Position numbers and translations under genes: made by a program. A stretch of DNA of 64,000 nt from the NCBI RefSeq assembly GCF_009389715.1, contig NC_052392.1, forward strand, positions 37,310,410-37,374,409, in the 5' to 3' direction. This document shows positions 1-15,079 of the stretch, one piece after another (position 1 is the first letter of the stretch; every line of letters begins with the position of its first letter). The notes beneath the pieces are model-generated. The model did not search any database, was not told the DNA's origin, and saw only the letters and a list, made by a program, of their open reading frames with translations. The DNA comes from Phoenix dactylifera (lineage: Eukaryota > Streptophyta > Magnoliopsida > Arecales > Arecaceae).

Positions 1-3000
1 TCGGCGCAATATGCGTCACAGTATCTTTGCTTGCAAGCCTGGTGATAGAGAGCTATATATTGGCCGGCGTACAGGTATGATCGATGGTGATGGAAAAAAT
101 AATGAATGGAGTTAAACACTTCAAATATAATTTAAAAAATAAAGATAACTATTACTTGTGGAATCTAATTCAATCAAGAGGTGTTGGTCAATCGGATGAT
201 CCATGACCACAAAGAAAAAGACTCTAGCCATAAGATTTTTTTTTTTCTTTTTCTTCAGAACAATAGACCGAGGGTCACCAATTAGAGCTGCCAGAGTCGA
301 AAACCTTGGAATACCAAATACTGAAACCAGAACCTCTCCCAAATGGAAGTGGATGCAAGTACTAGGCTATATTTTGGTTTACTTTAAAGAAAGGATACTA
401 TAAAAAACCAATCAGAAGCATTTTTAAAACAATATATTGCTTCATGCACAGGTTTTCCAAGTTTTGATATTGCCACTGCCGTGAGAAGCTCAAGGAGGAC
501 ACTGTAGATAGGTGCTACTGTATTAATATTTCAATAAATGATCTCTCTCTGTCTCTCTCTATCTATCTATCTCTATCTCTCTTGTGCTTACTTTTGCCTC
601 TTTGCTTCATTCCAAGAAGAAGATTTCAATGTTGCATTAAAAAAACTATTGAGCTATTGCCGGCTCAACAATCATGGTAAGAACAATAGGAAGAAAAACA
701 TGTTATGGGATGTGGACATTAATAAACTATAAAATCATGGAGATGGGAATGAAAGACATACTATTGTATTAATTAATATTGAGCTATTTCCCTATAATGG
801 ATTCTTTCAATAATAAACTATAACAATTCACCTTTCACAAAAGAGATGAGAATGAAAGACATACTACGGGGATTTAATGTGAGATCGTGTATCAATCCCT
901 TCAAAAGAACCATGCGATGAAAGCAAACCATTATGTTAATTAAGATGTTTATCTTACATAAAATCATGGATAGCTTGTATCCATGTCCAAACCCTACATG
1001 TTGCTTTTATTAGGATCTTAGACATGGACCCATTTCAAGCTACTTCCAATGGCCAAAACTAAACTTGAACCGTGTTAGTTCGTTCCAATTCTTAAATCTA
1101 CTATTCTCATGGATTCTTCTCTTCCATTAACACAATGCCATTGCCTGAAAAAATGTAGCCCTTTTTCTTTCCCATTATGCTTACATATCGGAACTCACTA
1201 ATCAGCCAGCTAATTGGTTGCCTTGGCAATGTCAAACTAAGAGGGCATTCCCTTGAACCTTTTTTTTTATTCCCTATTCAATATTACACGAAGAATTGGA
1301 GCAGACAAACTCATGGCTTTGGAGTAGCAACTTCTTTTGAGGAATCAAGTTTGGTTAGTATTTGGAGCTTCAAAGTTGGTGAGTTTGGATTTGATAGGAC
1401 AGAAGACAAAGGAATTAAACTTGTGGCCAAAAACCATGGCCATGGGAGCACATATAATCCCACCATGATTGTCTTTTTAGTAAATAAGCATTCATTTGCC
1501 AGATGGCAGAGTCTTCTCTCCTTAATATTTTTAACTCTTCAAGATAGCAACCCCTTCTTTAAATTTAAGAGAGTTGAAAGGCGTGGGTTTGGACACAAAT
1601 GAATGAAAAGATATGTACTGTCTTAATGGCTCTAGAGAGGAAGGGCCCCCTCAAAAGACAAGGTGGGCGTTTCACGTTTCTAACACATACTGCTGCCAAT
1701 TGCGTATCAAATGATGTGAACATTGAGCTAATAGAGCACAAGGTTTAGAATAATTAAAAGAAAGGTGACCTCGATAAGGAATTATGATTTATGAATAAAC
1801 TAATTGAATCTTATACCTTCCGTGAAAAGCTGTCCAGTTCCAAGATTAATATCAAACTTATCCATAATTATAAACTAAAGTTTGTTCAAACATTACTTGG
1901 AATTAGATATTCTTAGTTGAATAAGTGGTTCTTTTGCACTAGTATAGGAAAGCTTATCATAGACTCCATATATTAAGCCACATGCACTATGAAGATGTTC
2001 TCAGATTACCTCAATTTGGATGAAGAAAATAATAATTAAGTCATCAGAAATACCTAATTACCACTTAATAAATTATCAGAAATTTTTTTGATTGAAACTT
2101 TGCTACGGAAGTTTCTATGAGTTTTTCTAAAGGTAGTTGTTCTTTTCAGCTTGATATAAAAAGGAGAACGTAGGTGGAAGATGAGCTGATGGATGTGAAA
2201 AAGACTAAAGCCTTATCGCCAAAGAAATGAATGAGGAAAAATTCCAACCCACTGCCTTCAGCCTCATGCCTGTATCCATTAAGGACAAGACTGGCCTGCT
2301 CCTTTATTGGTATGAACGAAGACAAGGAGAAAACATGCCCTTGTGCTGCCCAGAGACCACAACGTTAAGAGAGCAAAGGCATGGGACCCAGAACTGGCTG
2401 TGCATATATATTTGATACCAAGATGGCTTACGTAAATGAGTAACCTATCTGTCACTCTTCTTTGTAAAAAAATCTAAAAACAAAAATTGTATTTTATTCA
2501 TTTTTCAGATTTCTTAAAAAAATATATGTTTGATTTGCTCTTTTTTTTAAATGAAGACCCCAGACATGGCGAGGACGAAAAATAACCCTCCATTAGGCAG
2601 AAACAAAATTAAAAAAAACAGAAATGATGGAAGTTGTTAAAAAAAATAAAAACAGAAACAAAATAACAAAATAGTTTCTGCATTAGATCCAGTATATCTA
2701 TTTTATAAATAAAAAATAAAAAAAATAATACCAAACCGAGCCTAGGTAGAATCTTATAGGCTAAAGGCCATGCATCACGCCATGAATCTTATAGGCTCCA
2801 TCCACTATTTGCTCAGGCCATGTTGGTGCATGTAGTATAGGATATAATTTCTTCTGAAGAAACCTTTTGCTGCAAAGGATATTTGGAGCCTGAACATAAC
2901 AAAGAAAAAAATATTTGTTTATTCAGCATAAAATGGCTGATGCTAGCATCAGAATAAAGAGGATTCCCATGCTTTGTTCAAGTCCATCATTACCCACATG

Positions 3001-3933
3001 TATGCCCTCTGCATCACTAACCTAGGATCCATCCACCACTTGAGAGGACAGTCAGCACCCCCACAGGTGTACCCTTGTCTTTCCTTTTGTCCCCTTTAAT
3101 TGCATTGCTTATGATCTTTTTGCAGACATTATTTATTATAACAAACAAAGGAAGCCTAGATTTATCAGACAACAAGAGTCAGAAAACCTGCATCACTTGG
3201 GCTATGTTTCTACCACTCCATGACATGGAAATGAAACGGACAGACTGGAGAGAATGATGGCAACATATTGGTCACCATAAGATGGCAGACCATATGATTG
3301 AAGGAAACCACAAGTAATTAGTTTCTCCACCACAAGCAACATAAGCTATTAAAAGAACACAAAAGGGAAGGACAAGCGAGGGCATAGAAAATGAGAAAGA
3401 AACAAAGAGGTAGATGCTTCCTATGACAAATAGTCTGACAGAGGCCAAATGACAATAGAATCTACAGAGTGATGAACTATTAAATCTTTTTACACTACAA
3501 CCAACAAACCGAAAGAAGTAAAGGGCACAGATAAAAGGAAAAAAGCAAACACAAAAAGTAAGGAAGAAATAGAGAAGGACATGCTTTCTATGAAAAAAGT
3601 TCAGCAACAATGCAAGCCCATATGACAGAGATTCAAGTATGCAACAGAGGCCAATGTTTCTACAGCAGAATTTACAGTGTGATATAAATAGGCAGCATGA
3701 CTCCTCTTCACACACTCTCTCCCTCAAAAAACCATGTCTCTTAAGCTATATCACAAACCAACACCACCAACTCACTTAATTAAACAAATATAATTTAACC
3801 AGAATAAACAAACCAATAAAAATAACAGAGAAGAAAGAACACCTTTTAACTCCTCTAAAGAAAGCCCAACACCCCCTCCCAATTCTTTCTCTTATTACGT
3901 TCCATCTAATTCATGAGGCAAACAGGCAGCTTC
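1..3933. other. AT-rich intergenic spacer
   Basis: No gene is supported here. Open frames at 1177-1602 (plus, 141 codons) and 3272-3727 (minus, 151 codons) show no domain, no family resemblance and no coding-like base composition. A pyrimidine microsatellite (CT/CTAT) lies at about 541-585. The part nearest 3930 should hold the 3' untranslated region of the minus-strand patellin gene. Confidence 0.6.
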
Positions 3934-4986
3934 TCATATGGATCCAGAAGAGCTCTTGGCCTTGGATCTGTAAAGGAGCTTCTTCTTCTTGGAGGTAGGG
4001 TTGTCGACAATAAGAACCACCTTGCCGGGCTCACCAACCTTGAAGGAGGTCTTCACCACAGGATCATCAGTGGCAGCCAACTTCCTTGTCTTCTGGACAA
4101 TCACTGTGTACCCATCCTCTGCATCCGGGACAAACTCAGCTCCATAGCTCACCTCCCATCCCAAGACCCGGAGCTCCCAGACCACAAGGCATGTCTGCTA
4201 GGTTAGCATTCAAATCCCGACAAATAGATTACTAAGCCATCTAAAAAGGAGCAAAAGTTGTGAAGTTGTATATGACTACCAATTAGGCCAGATTGATTTG
4301 ATAAAAAAGCATAGAGGATGGAATCATGTTGTAAGACTTTGAGGGAAGAATGAAGGTATCAGACCTCGGCAACTGGAATTTCTACTGTTTGCTTGGATGA
4401 AGGCTTGATGGTGACTTCAGTAACAGCATCTGAAGTGGTGAAATCAGGGTCGCTGTCCTTGCTTAGGCCTCCATATTGAATTGGGACCTGCTCGGGTGCA
4501 ATGTATCTGTAGCAAAGAAAGGCAGAAACCATAATAATGACAGATTTTACCACATAATTCGAAAAGAACATAGTGCGGTGGAAGAAACTGCAGGAAATCT
4601 TTACGAACTTGAAGAGGGTCTCTGCTGATTTAGATGGTCCTGCGAAGACAAACTTGCTCTTGGTCCTCAGAGTGAAGAAGGGGCTGATCATCCTATTGAA
4701 AGCCAAGTACCACCATGGGACATTGATGAAGACCTAGCAAGTGACACCCTTGTTATTATTCCTTTCCCTCTCGTATTAACACAACTCAGTTTCATCCAAT
4801 CCCAAAGCGAAAAGTTAAAAAGTAAGAATAATGAAGACCACCAACTTAGATGAATTAACTTCCAGAAAGAAATAAGAATCTATCCAATTCATTAATCCAA
4901 AGCCACCAAAACAAAAAAATCCATTTTTTTTAGATAAATTTAAGTTTATTCAACAACATCAGAATTCAGCTATCAAGGGAGGGAGG

Positions 4987-5024
<38 letters not shown>

Positions 5025-6467
5025 TGTAATATTTTCCTTCTATCATAGACTCAATATAATGTCACCCAATCCTAAAGCAAAGGAATTCGGAAAGGGCAGA
5101 AGAATGAATCCAGCTTTAGCAAAATAAATATCATGTTTTGTTGGTTTAGATAAAAATCCGACTCGATCTATGTCTACATAAAACAGACAACTTTTTCCAA
5201 AACAAACATAGAATTAAGAGAGAAAAGATGAGATCTTTATCAAAAATACCTTCTTGGCAATGAATTCAGGATAGTTGTCTTGGAGCATGGTGAGGGCCTG
5301 CTTCGTGGCCTGGCGGTGCTTCCCCAGCTTCGGCGAGTTCCTCAGATCAGTCACCTGGACCATGGAGGAAATCCCACCGGGAGTGAAGTCCAATTGGCTC
5401 CTGATCCCTTTCTCCAGGTACTGGATCCTCCACTTGAGGAACCTCTGCCGCTTCTCCTCGTCGCCGAAGGCCTTGTCATAAAGCTCCTTGTTTTGGAACT
5501 CCCCATAGACGTTGTAGCACACGGGGTGGCCCTCCTTGTCGTAGCCGTGCATGAAGACCACCTTCTCCAACTCCGGCAGGCCCAGGTCCTCCTCGAGGAG
5601 GGCGTCGATGCCGAACTGCTTCCTCCAGATCACGGCGTTCTTGATCATGGCCATGGCATCCTTCACCTTGAAGTCCCGCGCGCGGAGGAACTTCAGCAGG
5701 ACGGTGTCGCTCTTCTCGTCGCCGACCAGGGGGACGCCCCAGATGAAAACCTCCTCCGGAGCCGCCGCCGCCGCCGCCGCCGCTGGCGCTTCAGCAGGGG
5801 CCTCCTTTTCCGGCTCCGCGGCCGGAGTCACCTCCTCCGTGGCCGGGGCGGCAACGGCGACAACGGTCTCCTCGATCGCCACTACCGTCTTGGCCCCGTC
5901 CTCCTCCACCACCGCCGCCTTTTCCACCACCACCGCCGCCTTTTCCTCCACCGCCGGCGGCGGAGGTGGTGTCTCGACCTTGGCCGAGGCCGCGGGCTCC
6001 TCAGCCACTGCCGGCTTCGGAGGCTCCTCCGTCTCCGGCTTTGCTGCTGGGGCGGGCTCCTCGGCCGGGGCAGGCGAGGCGGGCTCCTCCGCCTTGGTCT
6101 CCTCCGCCGGGGCGGCGGCAGCCGGAGGTGGCGGCGGTGGGGGAGGGGTGAACTCGTTGTTGGCGAGGGCGGCCTGGACGAGCTGCTTGATCTCGTCGAG
6201 GGCCTTCTTCTCGGGGTCCTGAAGGTCGCCGACGACGCTACTCTCCTCTTTGAAGGATACGGATTCGGGGACAGCGGCCTCCTCGCCCTCGGGCTTCTTC
6301 TCCTCCGCCGCGGGTGCTGGAGGCGTTTCCTCCGCCGGCTTCTCGAGTTCCTCCGCCGCTGGTTTCTTGGGGTCTTCCGCCGCCTTCTCCACCGCCACCG
6401 TTTCGACGGCGACGACCTCTGCGGCGGCGGCCGGTTCGGCTGCCTTAGCTTGCGTCTCTTCGGCCAT
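3934..6467 (-). CDS. PATL: Patellin (SEC14-GOLD phosphoinositide-binding protein), four exons
   Basis: Patellins bind phosphoinositides at membranes and the forming cell plate and act in membrane trafficking. Inferred exons on the minus strand are 6467-5250, 4733-4609, 4506-4365 and 4194-3934, giving about 581 residues in a consistent phase. Residues 1-235 are a low-complexity acidic Ala/Pro/Glu-rich region with a run of eight prolines (PPPPPPPP), typical of this family. A CRAL-TRIO N-terminal segment follows (about 240-300, with LLKFLRARDFKV), then the SEC14 lipid-binding domain (about 305-475, with DNYPEFIAKK at the exon 1-2 junction) and a C-terminal GOLD domain (about 485-575) ending in a Lys-rich tail. 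The start at 6467 is the first Met after GA-rich leader sequence. The exon 2 donor AA|GTTCGT is needed to keep LFKYIAPEQ in frame. Family assignment is confident; which paralogue is not known. Confidence 0.93.
4992..5021. repeat. (GA)n microsatellite in patellin intron 1
   Basis: An uninterrupted GA run preceded by GGGA units lies inside the first intron of the patellin gene (4734-5249). Confidence 0.85.
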
Positions 6468-6640
6468 CGTCGACGTCGACCGGATAATAATTAGGGGAGA
6501 AGAGAGAGAGTCTAGTTACGGTTTTGGGGGTTAGTGGGTCGAAGGAAGAGAGATAGAGTCAGAGATAGAGAGAGGGTTAAATAGAGAGAGAAATGTAGAG
6601 AGAGAAGAGGATTGCAAGGAGAACTCCGGTCTGTCAGAGT
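6468..6640 (-). promoter_or_regulatory. Patellin 5' leader / proximal promoter
   Basis: A CT/GA-rich tract (GA-rich on the plus strand, about 6500-6610) lies directly upstream of the start codon. Such tracts are common in plant 5' leaders. I see no clear TATA box. A SINE begins about 245 bp upstream of the ATG. Confidence 0.4.
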
Positions 6641-6708
6641 CCGAGCCGGCACTCTACCGCACTTGCAGGGACCCGCTATTTTTTTATTTTTGAAAAAAAT
6701 CAGTTTTT

Positions 6709-7105
6709 CAAGGTGGTAGCCTAGTGGTACTGGGCAGAAATTCTAACCTTAAGGTCCCAAGTTCGAATCGCTGCGGCGACGATTAAATTGTGGACCAGAG
6801 CTCACTACTTTGGCCACTGCTTGGACTTGAGGTATAGGACCGCTCTTGAACCGCTAGTAGCCGGGGTGGTGCTGGGTGTGACGTACTCACACTTGGAACT
6901 CGAGCCAAAGCCCAGAGGGGTAGCTGAGCCGGGCCCATGGGTGGGGAGGGTATGAGTAAAACCGGTCGGGGTGCCCAACACACGGCCATTTCTGCCCGCA
7001 TCGAACATTCTCCTGGCGGGGCGGGGGCCAGTGGGGGCTGCTACGCGGGGTTGGGCTTGTCCCTTCCTCCCCCCACCCCTTTCTTTTAAGCGGAAAAAAA
7101 AAAAA
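6709..7105 (+). mobile_element. tRNA-derived SINE with target-site duplication
   Basis: The element starts with a pol III promoter. The A box TAGCCTAGTGG is at 6717-6727 and the B box AGTTCGAATCG at 6760-6770, the spacing found in tRNA-derived SINEs. A roughly 300-bp tRNA-unrelated body follows, ending in a poly(A) tail at 7094-7105. The direct repeat CAGTTTTT flanks it (6701-6708 and 7106-7113), which fits a target-site duplication. It lies immediately upstream of the patellin gene in head-to-head orientation. Confidence 0.82.
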
Positions 7106-7115
7106 CAGTTTTTTT

Positions 7116-9690
7116 GAAAAAAAAAACCCATTTAGTTCTTATTATTAGATATTAAATTAAATAATCACTTAAACTTATATATATATATATATACATCCTT
7201 ATAAATATATCAAATTATACATACACCTCTATAAATGCATTATTTACATGTATATTTTTATAAACTTTTTTATTGAATGCTTCCATAGTTTAACTAGCAT
7301 ATAAAAAAATATAAATAAAATAATTTATAAAAAAATATATATGTGTAAATAGTAAATTTACATGGGTATATATAGTTTTGAATATTTATTAGAATATGCA
7401 TGCAAAAAAATTATGGTATATTTATCAAAGCTACTATAAAAGAGACATTAGACTGGTTATATCTCATATAAGTTATACATAGTTGGTTTTCAAGTTAATG
7501 AGCTAAGCCATCGATCACAATTTGCAAATTGTATAATTATATGGTTTGAATGGCTCTTATTACATCTCAACACAGTTTTTCTAGTTATTGAAGATATTTT
7601 AGAATTATTTGATACATAAAATATTTGAAATTTTAGTTATAGTCTGTTAGCTGATTGTAGAACTTATAAATGAAATTTAATTGTCTCATCATGTGCTACT
7701 GTTATAATGTATAATTAGGTTAAACTATAGCCTACAAAAAAATGATTCTAGAACAAAATTTCTTCAAAACATTAAAGCCATTCTGGTTATAAGGTTCTAG
7801 TAACTAAAATATCGCAGATCAAAGTTCATATACCATATAGAACAAAAGAATCAGCATATTTCATGGGTTGGATGATTTATGGAGGAATGCAATACTAACA
7901 CTCCATTGGTCAAAATAACTTTTTGAATGGCAAATTGGTATCCTATAATATTTTTATAAAAAAATATTCTCTAGCATTGAATGCTTAGATGAAAGAGCTT
8001 CGAATATATTTGTTTGTTACAACTATTTCGGTTCCTATAACAGAGTTACACATATCATAAAATAGACCAATCTATAACTTTTAGACATTTGGCACCAAGA
8101 TAATTTGGTTTATCCATTTTGTTCCATTAGTATTTTCTTAGCATTTAGTTGCCATTGTTTCTCTATATTTGAAATATAACTCCGTAGTTATATGTATTTT
8201 ATATCGTGCATATTTACTGAGAGGCTAATCAATCAAATGTAAGAAGCTCAACCTGTTCTCTAATTAATCTCTTAGCGGCTTTTTTTCTTAAAAAATAATA
8301 TTGTTAGGCATTTTCTAATTCATGGTTGCTCTTTATCGAGGTTGCTAGATGCTACTATAAGAAAATAACAGGAAATATCATTGTGCTTCAAGAAGCCACT
8401 TTCCTTCCTCTTGTTAATTAGCATTCAGATAATAAATGGTTGTAATACCTAATAATTTTCCATTGCTTGTACAAAATGATGACCTATTGCTCCAGGTAAA
8501 GGTCTAATTATGACAGGACTGCAGTGCCATTCATAAGTTGCTCTATCAACAACATTGCATCCTATTGTTAATTCTGTACCTTTTAGTTAATAATAAGACC
8601 AAGTACTCTTTCATACCAGAACTCCTTGATAACAAGGGTTAAAAAAATGATAACTAGTATAAGTTAAATAAATAATCATGTTAAACTTAAAATCCATCAT
8701 AAATTACCTTATCACTAATCTTATTTTTAATTTTGTGATATTTAGTGTGGGACCATTTTATTATGCTATTGGAAAGCCCACTACTGGGCATTCATTTTTT
8801 TCCTATCTTTCTCTCTCTATAATTATTTTATATGTTTCTATAAGTTTAATTTTATAACATGCTGCTTACAATATATTATATATCTATATATCTATTAAAT
8901 GGGCTGGAGAGAGAAACCTCTCTCCTGTCTAATTAGGAAACCATGCAAAAACTTTCCAAATAGATATATACGACAATAATTTAAGAAAAAAAATATTATT
9001 TCCTAACTAATCAATATTTTTTTTTAATAAAAATTAATCAGAAATTTATTTTTTTTATTTTCTTTTAACAATCTTAAGCTAGTAGGATAAAGAGACGAGC
9101 TTCAATGCTATTAGATAAAGATCCCCGTTCAAACCGATACAAATGCAACAGTATTAAAAAAAAAAAATTATGGATTCTAAATCTATCTTTTTATATTTCA
9201 TAGTCTTTAATATTTTTATATATTTATTTTTTTTTATCTCTCTGTATCTTAGGGCATTTTGCATGTATTTTCTTGTAAAGAAATGAAAGTGGCTTCGCTG
9301 GAACAGAGCGGATGCGGACGTGGTTTCGTGCTCGCCAAAAATTTGTCATATTTTCTTCCGTCCATTGTTTAGCGATCACTTGGAAGGTGGAAAATGACGG
9401 CGGTGACGGCGGTGGGGTGAGCGGTGGGTACGCTCACCGCATATTTCGATGGGTGCTGATGGATGAGCCGTGCAAGCACTATGGCCGTCTTCTCTCTACC
9501 GTTGACATCTGTGCTGCGTTTAGGATAATGATTTAAAAATTTTATTTTTTATAAATAAGATATAGATAAAACTCGGATAGGATGAGGGTAGAATTCAGAT
9601 TTTGATCACTTGCAGTCCAAATCCACTATGTTTCTTTTGAAAAGACAAGAAAGATTATAACAGGTTATCAATTTTTACATTCATACTGTT
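7116..9690. other. AT-rich intergenic spacer
   Basis: Very AT-rich DNA with short TA runs (about 7176-7192) and many poly-A/T tracts. No coding region is supported. The small frame at 9312-9536 lacks any recognisable domain. Confidence 0.6.
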
Positions 9691-9737
9691 TCACTGAAAG
9701 ATTTTGGTCACTTGTAGTCCAAATCCACTATATACCA

Positions 9738-9998
9738 GATCAAATCTATACCCACTGATCAGGAATGTATGCCACCTGCTAGAGAGTCTCGACTCATTCT
9801 GGATGGCACATGTATTCCGGAAAGCGAATGGTGCGACGAACTGGATCGCTTCCTTCGCAGCTCATCATTCTGGTGCTTTTTTATAGAATGACACTAGTTT
9901 CATTCTGCTGGGCCTAGCGCATATTTTGTCTTTTGACTGCTAGTGGCGTACTCACATCCATATGTAGTGAGACGCCGGTGTACCCAAAAAAAATTAGT
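9738..9998 (+). mobile_element. LINE 3' end (RNase H tail and poly(A))
   Basis: A 5'-truncated copy. The plus-strand translation includes AHVFRKANGATNWIASFAAH, which matches the C-terminal RNase H-like region of plant L1-type LINE polyproteins. It is followed by a short 3' UTR ending in GTGTACCC and a poly(A) run at about 9986-9993. The same tail motif occurs in the LINE copy ending near 27072. Confidence 0.6.
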
Positions 9999-10984
9999 AC
10001 CGTAAAATTTAAATTACCATCCAAAGAATTTGTTTCACTTGAAAAAAAAAATGCAGTAGCAACAGTTTGAAAATAACATCATCATTATTATATGTTATAA
10101 TGTTGCTCTAACCACCATTAGAACAATCATTATTTGATACCAAGAAATTTGATATAATACACCGTAGGGCATGTAATGATTATTATAATAGTTATAATGG
10201 CAAAGAGCAATTTCAGTGGGCTTTTGTTATAATATAGTAATAAGAATACTAAGATCTTGCTATGAGGTGGTCACATATGATATATAGAAATCTTGATCCA
10301 TATCGCCTCGGCGAAACTGATTTCTGGATTTAGATTTATTAATTTTGAATCTATCATATAGTGGTTGAAATTTTAGGCAATCTGAATTTTTTTTCAAATA
10401 TTTTTTATTTTACATCTCACCAAGATAAACCTAGGATCATCCTCCGTCTGGGTCTTGGCCATGTACAAAGATGATCTCAGATTGCAAAGCATTTACTTTG
10501 GATGGACTTATCAAGATTGCGCGGATGCAAATATATGGTTTTGCCACTGGCTTACAATAATGGGAGAAAAGTCCATTTCCATGTTCACTTAAGATGGCGT
10601 CGGATCCACATATGCAAATTGTCCACAAATTCTACATATACCTTGGGCCACGGTTACAGACTCGATTATTTAAATCGTTAACAATGACGTGCTATTTTTC
10701 AAAAAAAAATATGTTGGGATATTTTTCTTTAGGGTTTGGATTGTACCTTTCATACAAAAGAATGATTGCCGATATCAACCATTGGATGATACCTCGCACA
10801 ACTCTCAAAATACTCTAATATTTTCTTTCATCAGCCTGCATAGATCTCAAAATACCCATTGCACGATCTAATAGTTAGGTACTTTGCGAATATTTGTTGC
10901 CGAAATATAGCAATTAGGTATAGTTCTTATCTCAGCTAGTTGGTGCCACTCACTTGAAAACTTGTTTTTAGAAGCGCTCCAGAG
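9999..10984. other. AT-rich spacer, no gene seen
   Basis: Only short open frames in AT-rich sequence. No domain or repeat boundary can be supported. Confidence 0.5.
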
Positions 10985-11100
10985 TTTTTTTTTTTTTTTT
11001 TGGCTAAAATGGACGTATCATACTAAATATGTACGAATACAGCTAAAAAAATCAAAAAGCAATGACAAACACTAGTTGTAGCATATTATCACCATCTCCA
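10985..11100 (-). mobile_element. LINE 3' UTR fragment (minus strand)
   Basis: An 18-base poly(T) run (poly(A) tail on the minus strand) is followed by sequence similar to that after the poly(T) at 27241: both contain a GGCTAAAA- or AACTAAAG-like start, an ATCATA/ATTCATA motif, and AATCAAAAAGCAA or AATCAGAAAACAA. This suggests the same LINE family with little more than the 3' UTR left. Confidence 0.4.
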
Positions 11101-11101
11101 A

Positions 11102-12880
<1,779 letters not shown>

Positions 12881-12885
12881 GATGT

Positions 12886-13260
12886 GCATAAGAGCATGGG
12901 TCGCGCCACGCAAACGCCGACCGCCGGAGGGCACCCAACTCAACTGGATCCCATCACCGCTACACTTGAAGCTGCCACGTGGTTGGGAAAGGGATACCGG
13001 CCCTCCCGGTCGCGCCGGTCGCCGGAAGCCGACAAAGTGAGCGTGGCAGCGGAGCGACTTAGGCGTCGATAACGCCGAGATAACGGAATCGGGAATTCCG
13101 TTTGCTCGTGGCATCCCATGAAGCCCAGAGGAGAAAAATGCTAATAATAATTAAAGGAGTGGGTCCCAGCGTCCGTGATTCCCCCAAACTGGGTCCCAGC
13201 AAATATTCCAAGCATCTTAATGGGTCTACACTTCCTGTTCGCGGTCCGGCCCATCAGAGT
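12886..13260. other. Isolated GC-rich island
   Basis: About 250 bp of GC-rich sequence in an AT-rich background, with a CACGTGG G-box core near 12976 and a GGTCCCAGC motif repeated at about 13163 and 13192. Short frames exist on both strands, but none looks like a protein. It could be the remains of a promoter or first exon. Confidence 0.4.
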
Positions 13261-14863
13261 TTGTTTTTCTTTTTTTTTAAAAAAAATAGAGACTTATAAG
13301 TGACATATTCTTGTTTTCTCAATGAAAAATGAGTATAATTCTTCATAATATTGTTAAATGAAAATTTAATAATTTTGATGTAACTATCAGGCTCAATGAT
13401 TAGATGGTTGTATAGTGCGTACTTCTATGGCCATGACATTCAACCATGTCTTTATCACATGAAAGCAACTCTTATAGCTTTCTTTGAATAAAAACAGGTG
13501 CTTTTTGCTCTTAATAATGATCATATGAACATTATATGATGCTGATATGGTTCTCATATGCCATTTCCGGATTTCCCTTCTCAGTGGTGTTTCCTATGCT
13601 TCCTTTGCTTATGTTTGTTTTTTGATTTTGTACATACTCTTGTCATGACTCATTATGATAAGATTGCTTAACCAACTACAATAAAAACGTAGCGACTTTT
13701 CGTTTATACTAGCAATGCTAACCGAGATCGGTTGTGGCGTGTTCTAAGCTTGGAGACTCTAGATGTCTTATACTAAAACAATGAAGCCTAAATTTGGTGA
13801 TGAATTATATTTCGATTTCCTCTTAAAAATTACAATCTACATCCTAAATTATCAATTTTTTTTCTCGACCAATTTGCTTAGAAATAGATAGATTTCATAA
13901 CAATCAGAATTTTATAAATTACTAACTAATATTTAATACTTGAGGATTCAATACCCCAATTATGACAACATTCTTTCATACATTGTTGCGAGCAGATGGG
14001 CCTCTGCAGATGGCATGGTGATAAGAGATGGCTCTATGTAAGCATTTCTCTTTATTCGTCAATTATTTAATATTAAGAAATGGCTTGATAAAATATTAAT
14101 GACTATTAAAAATAATCACCAAGCCCCTTAGAGCTCCTAAATAATGGGTCAAAGATTTCACGCAGAAAAAAAAAGGAAAAAAGGTTCAAATATTTTATTA
14201 TGGTGACCTTTTTTTCACTTAAAAATATCCCAAATTATTCACTTAGGTGAGTAGGATGCATCAGCTAGCTATTTACTTAGGGGCACAGTTCATCTCAAGG
14301 TAGGTGTGCATGTCATAATCTTATCTATGATGTTCCCATGAATATAGCTGTAAAGAGGGAGAGCAATGATTAAGTGCTAGACTTAAAAGAAATAGATTTA
14401 GAAAATGATAGTGTTGATGATGGAAGCTAACGCTTGCAAGCAATCTCCAGCTGTCCCAAGATGGCTTTATACACAATCCAACATATTAATCCCATATTCT
14501 TCCCTTTTTATTTTTATATACTCCAAAGTATAAACTACCTCATAAAACAAATTAATTTCATACACCAACTATAGGTACATTAGAGGTTTAATAAACACCC
14601 AATAATACAAGGCATCGGTTCCACGACAAGAGATGTGAACCCCACGAAAACCTTTCATTCTCCAATCCATCCCTTTTTTTTTTTTGTAGGCCCAGGTCCA
14701 ACTCCCTCTCCTAACTCATAGTATACATCAATCCATCTGTCCATTGACTGGATTCCATCTACCTGTTAGACTTTGAAGCATTAGATGATTCCTATTCCCG
14801 AGTTGGTGAGTAGCTGCAAAGATGGCAGGTTGGCCAATGGTACTGGAAGAATTTCCTGCTAAA

Positions 14864-14902
<39 letters not shown>

Positions 14903-15070
14903 TCACCAGTGTCATTCATTGGGTTGCTTATATGGTTTTGTGCTCCCTCATCTTGTTAATTCATGTAGGTGGAATATTAGGTTAGTCTATACGTAGATCC
15001 TCTCTAAGATTATGTCGACTTGATATCATTGATGCGAAAGTTCTAGGGTCAAGTATGGAATAAAAGAATC
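13261..15070. other. AT-rich spacer with a short TA repeat
   Basis: No gene is supported. A (TA)n microsatellite lies at 14865-14901. Confidence 0.5.
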
Positions 15071-15079
15071 TCCTTTCTC

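Noticed and set aside
1177-1602. 141-codon plus-strand frame
   Set aside because: No domain, AT-rich, no coding-like composition or plausible splice context.
3272-3727. 151-codon minus-strand Cys/Phe-rich frame
   Set aside because: Composition follows A-rich plus-strand sequence; possibly 3' UTR of patellin, not coding.
5280-6494. 404-codon plus-strand frame across patellin exon 1
   Set aside because: Antisense shadow of GC-rich, low-complexity coding sequence; Arg/Leu-rich product with no domain.
9075-9150. tRNA-like or SINE signal (GTTCAAACC B-box-like)
   Set aside because: No matching A box at a proper distance and no cloverleaf.
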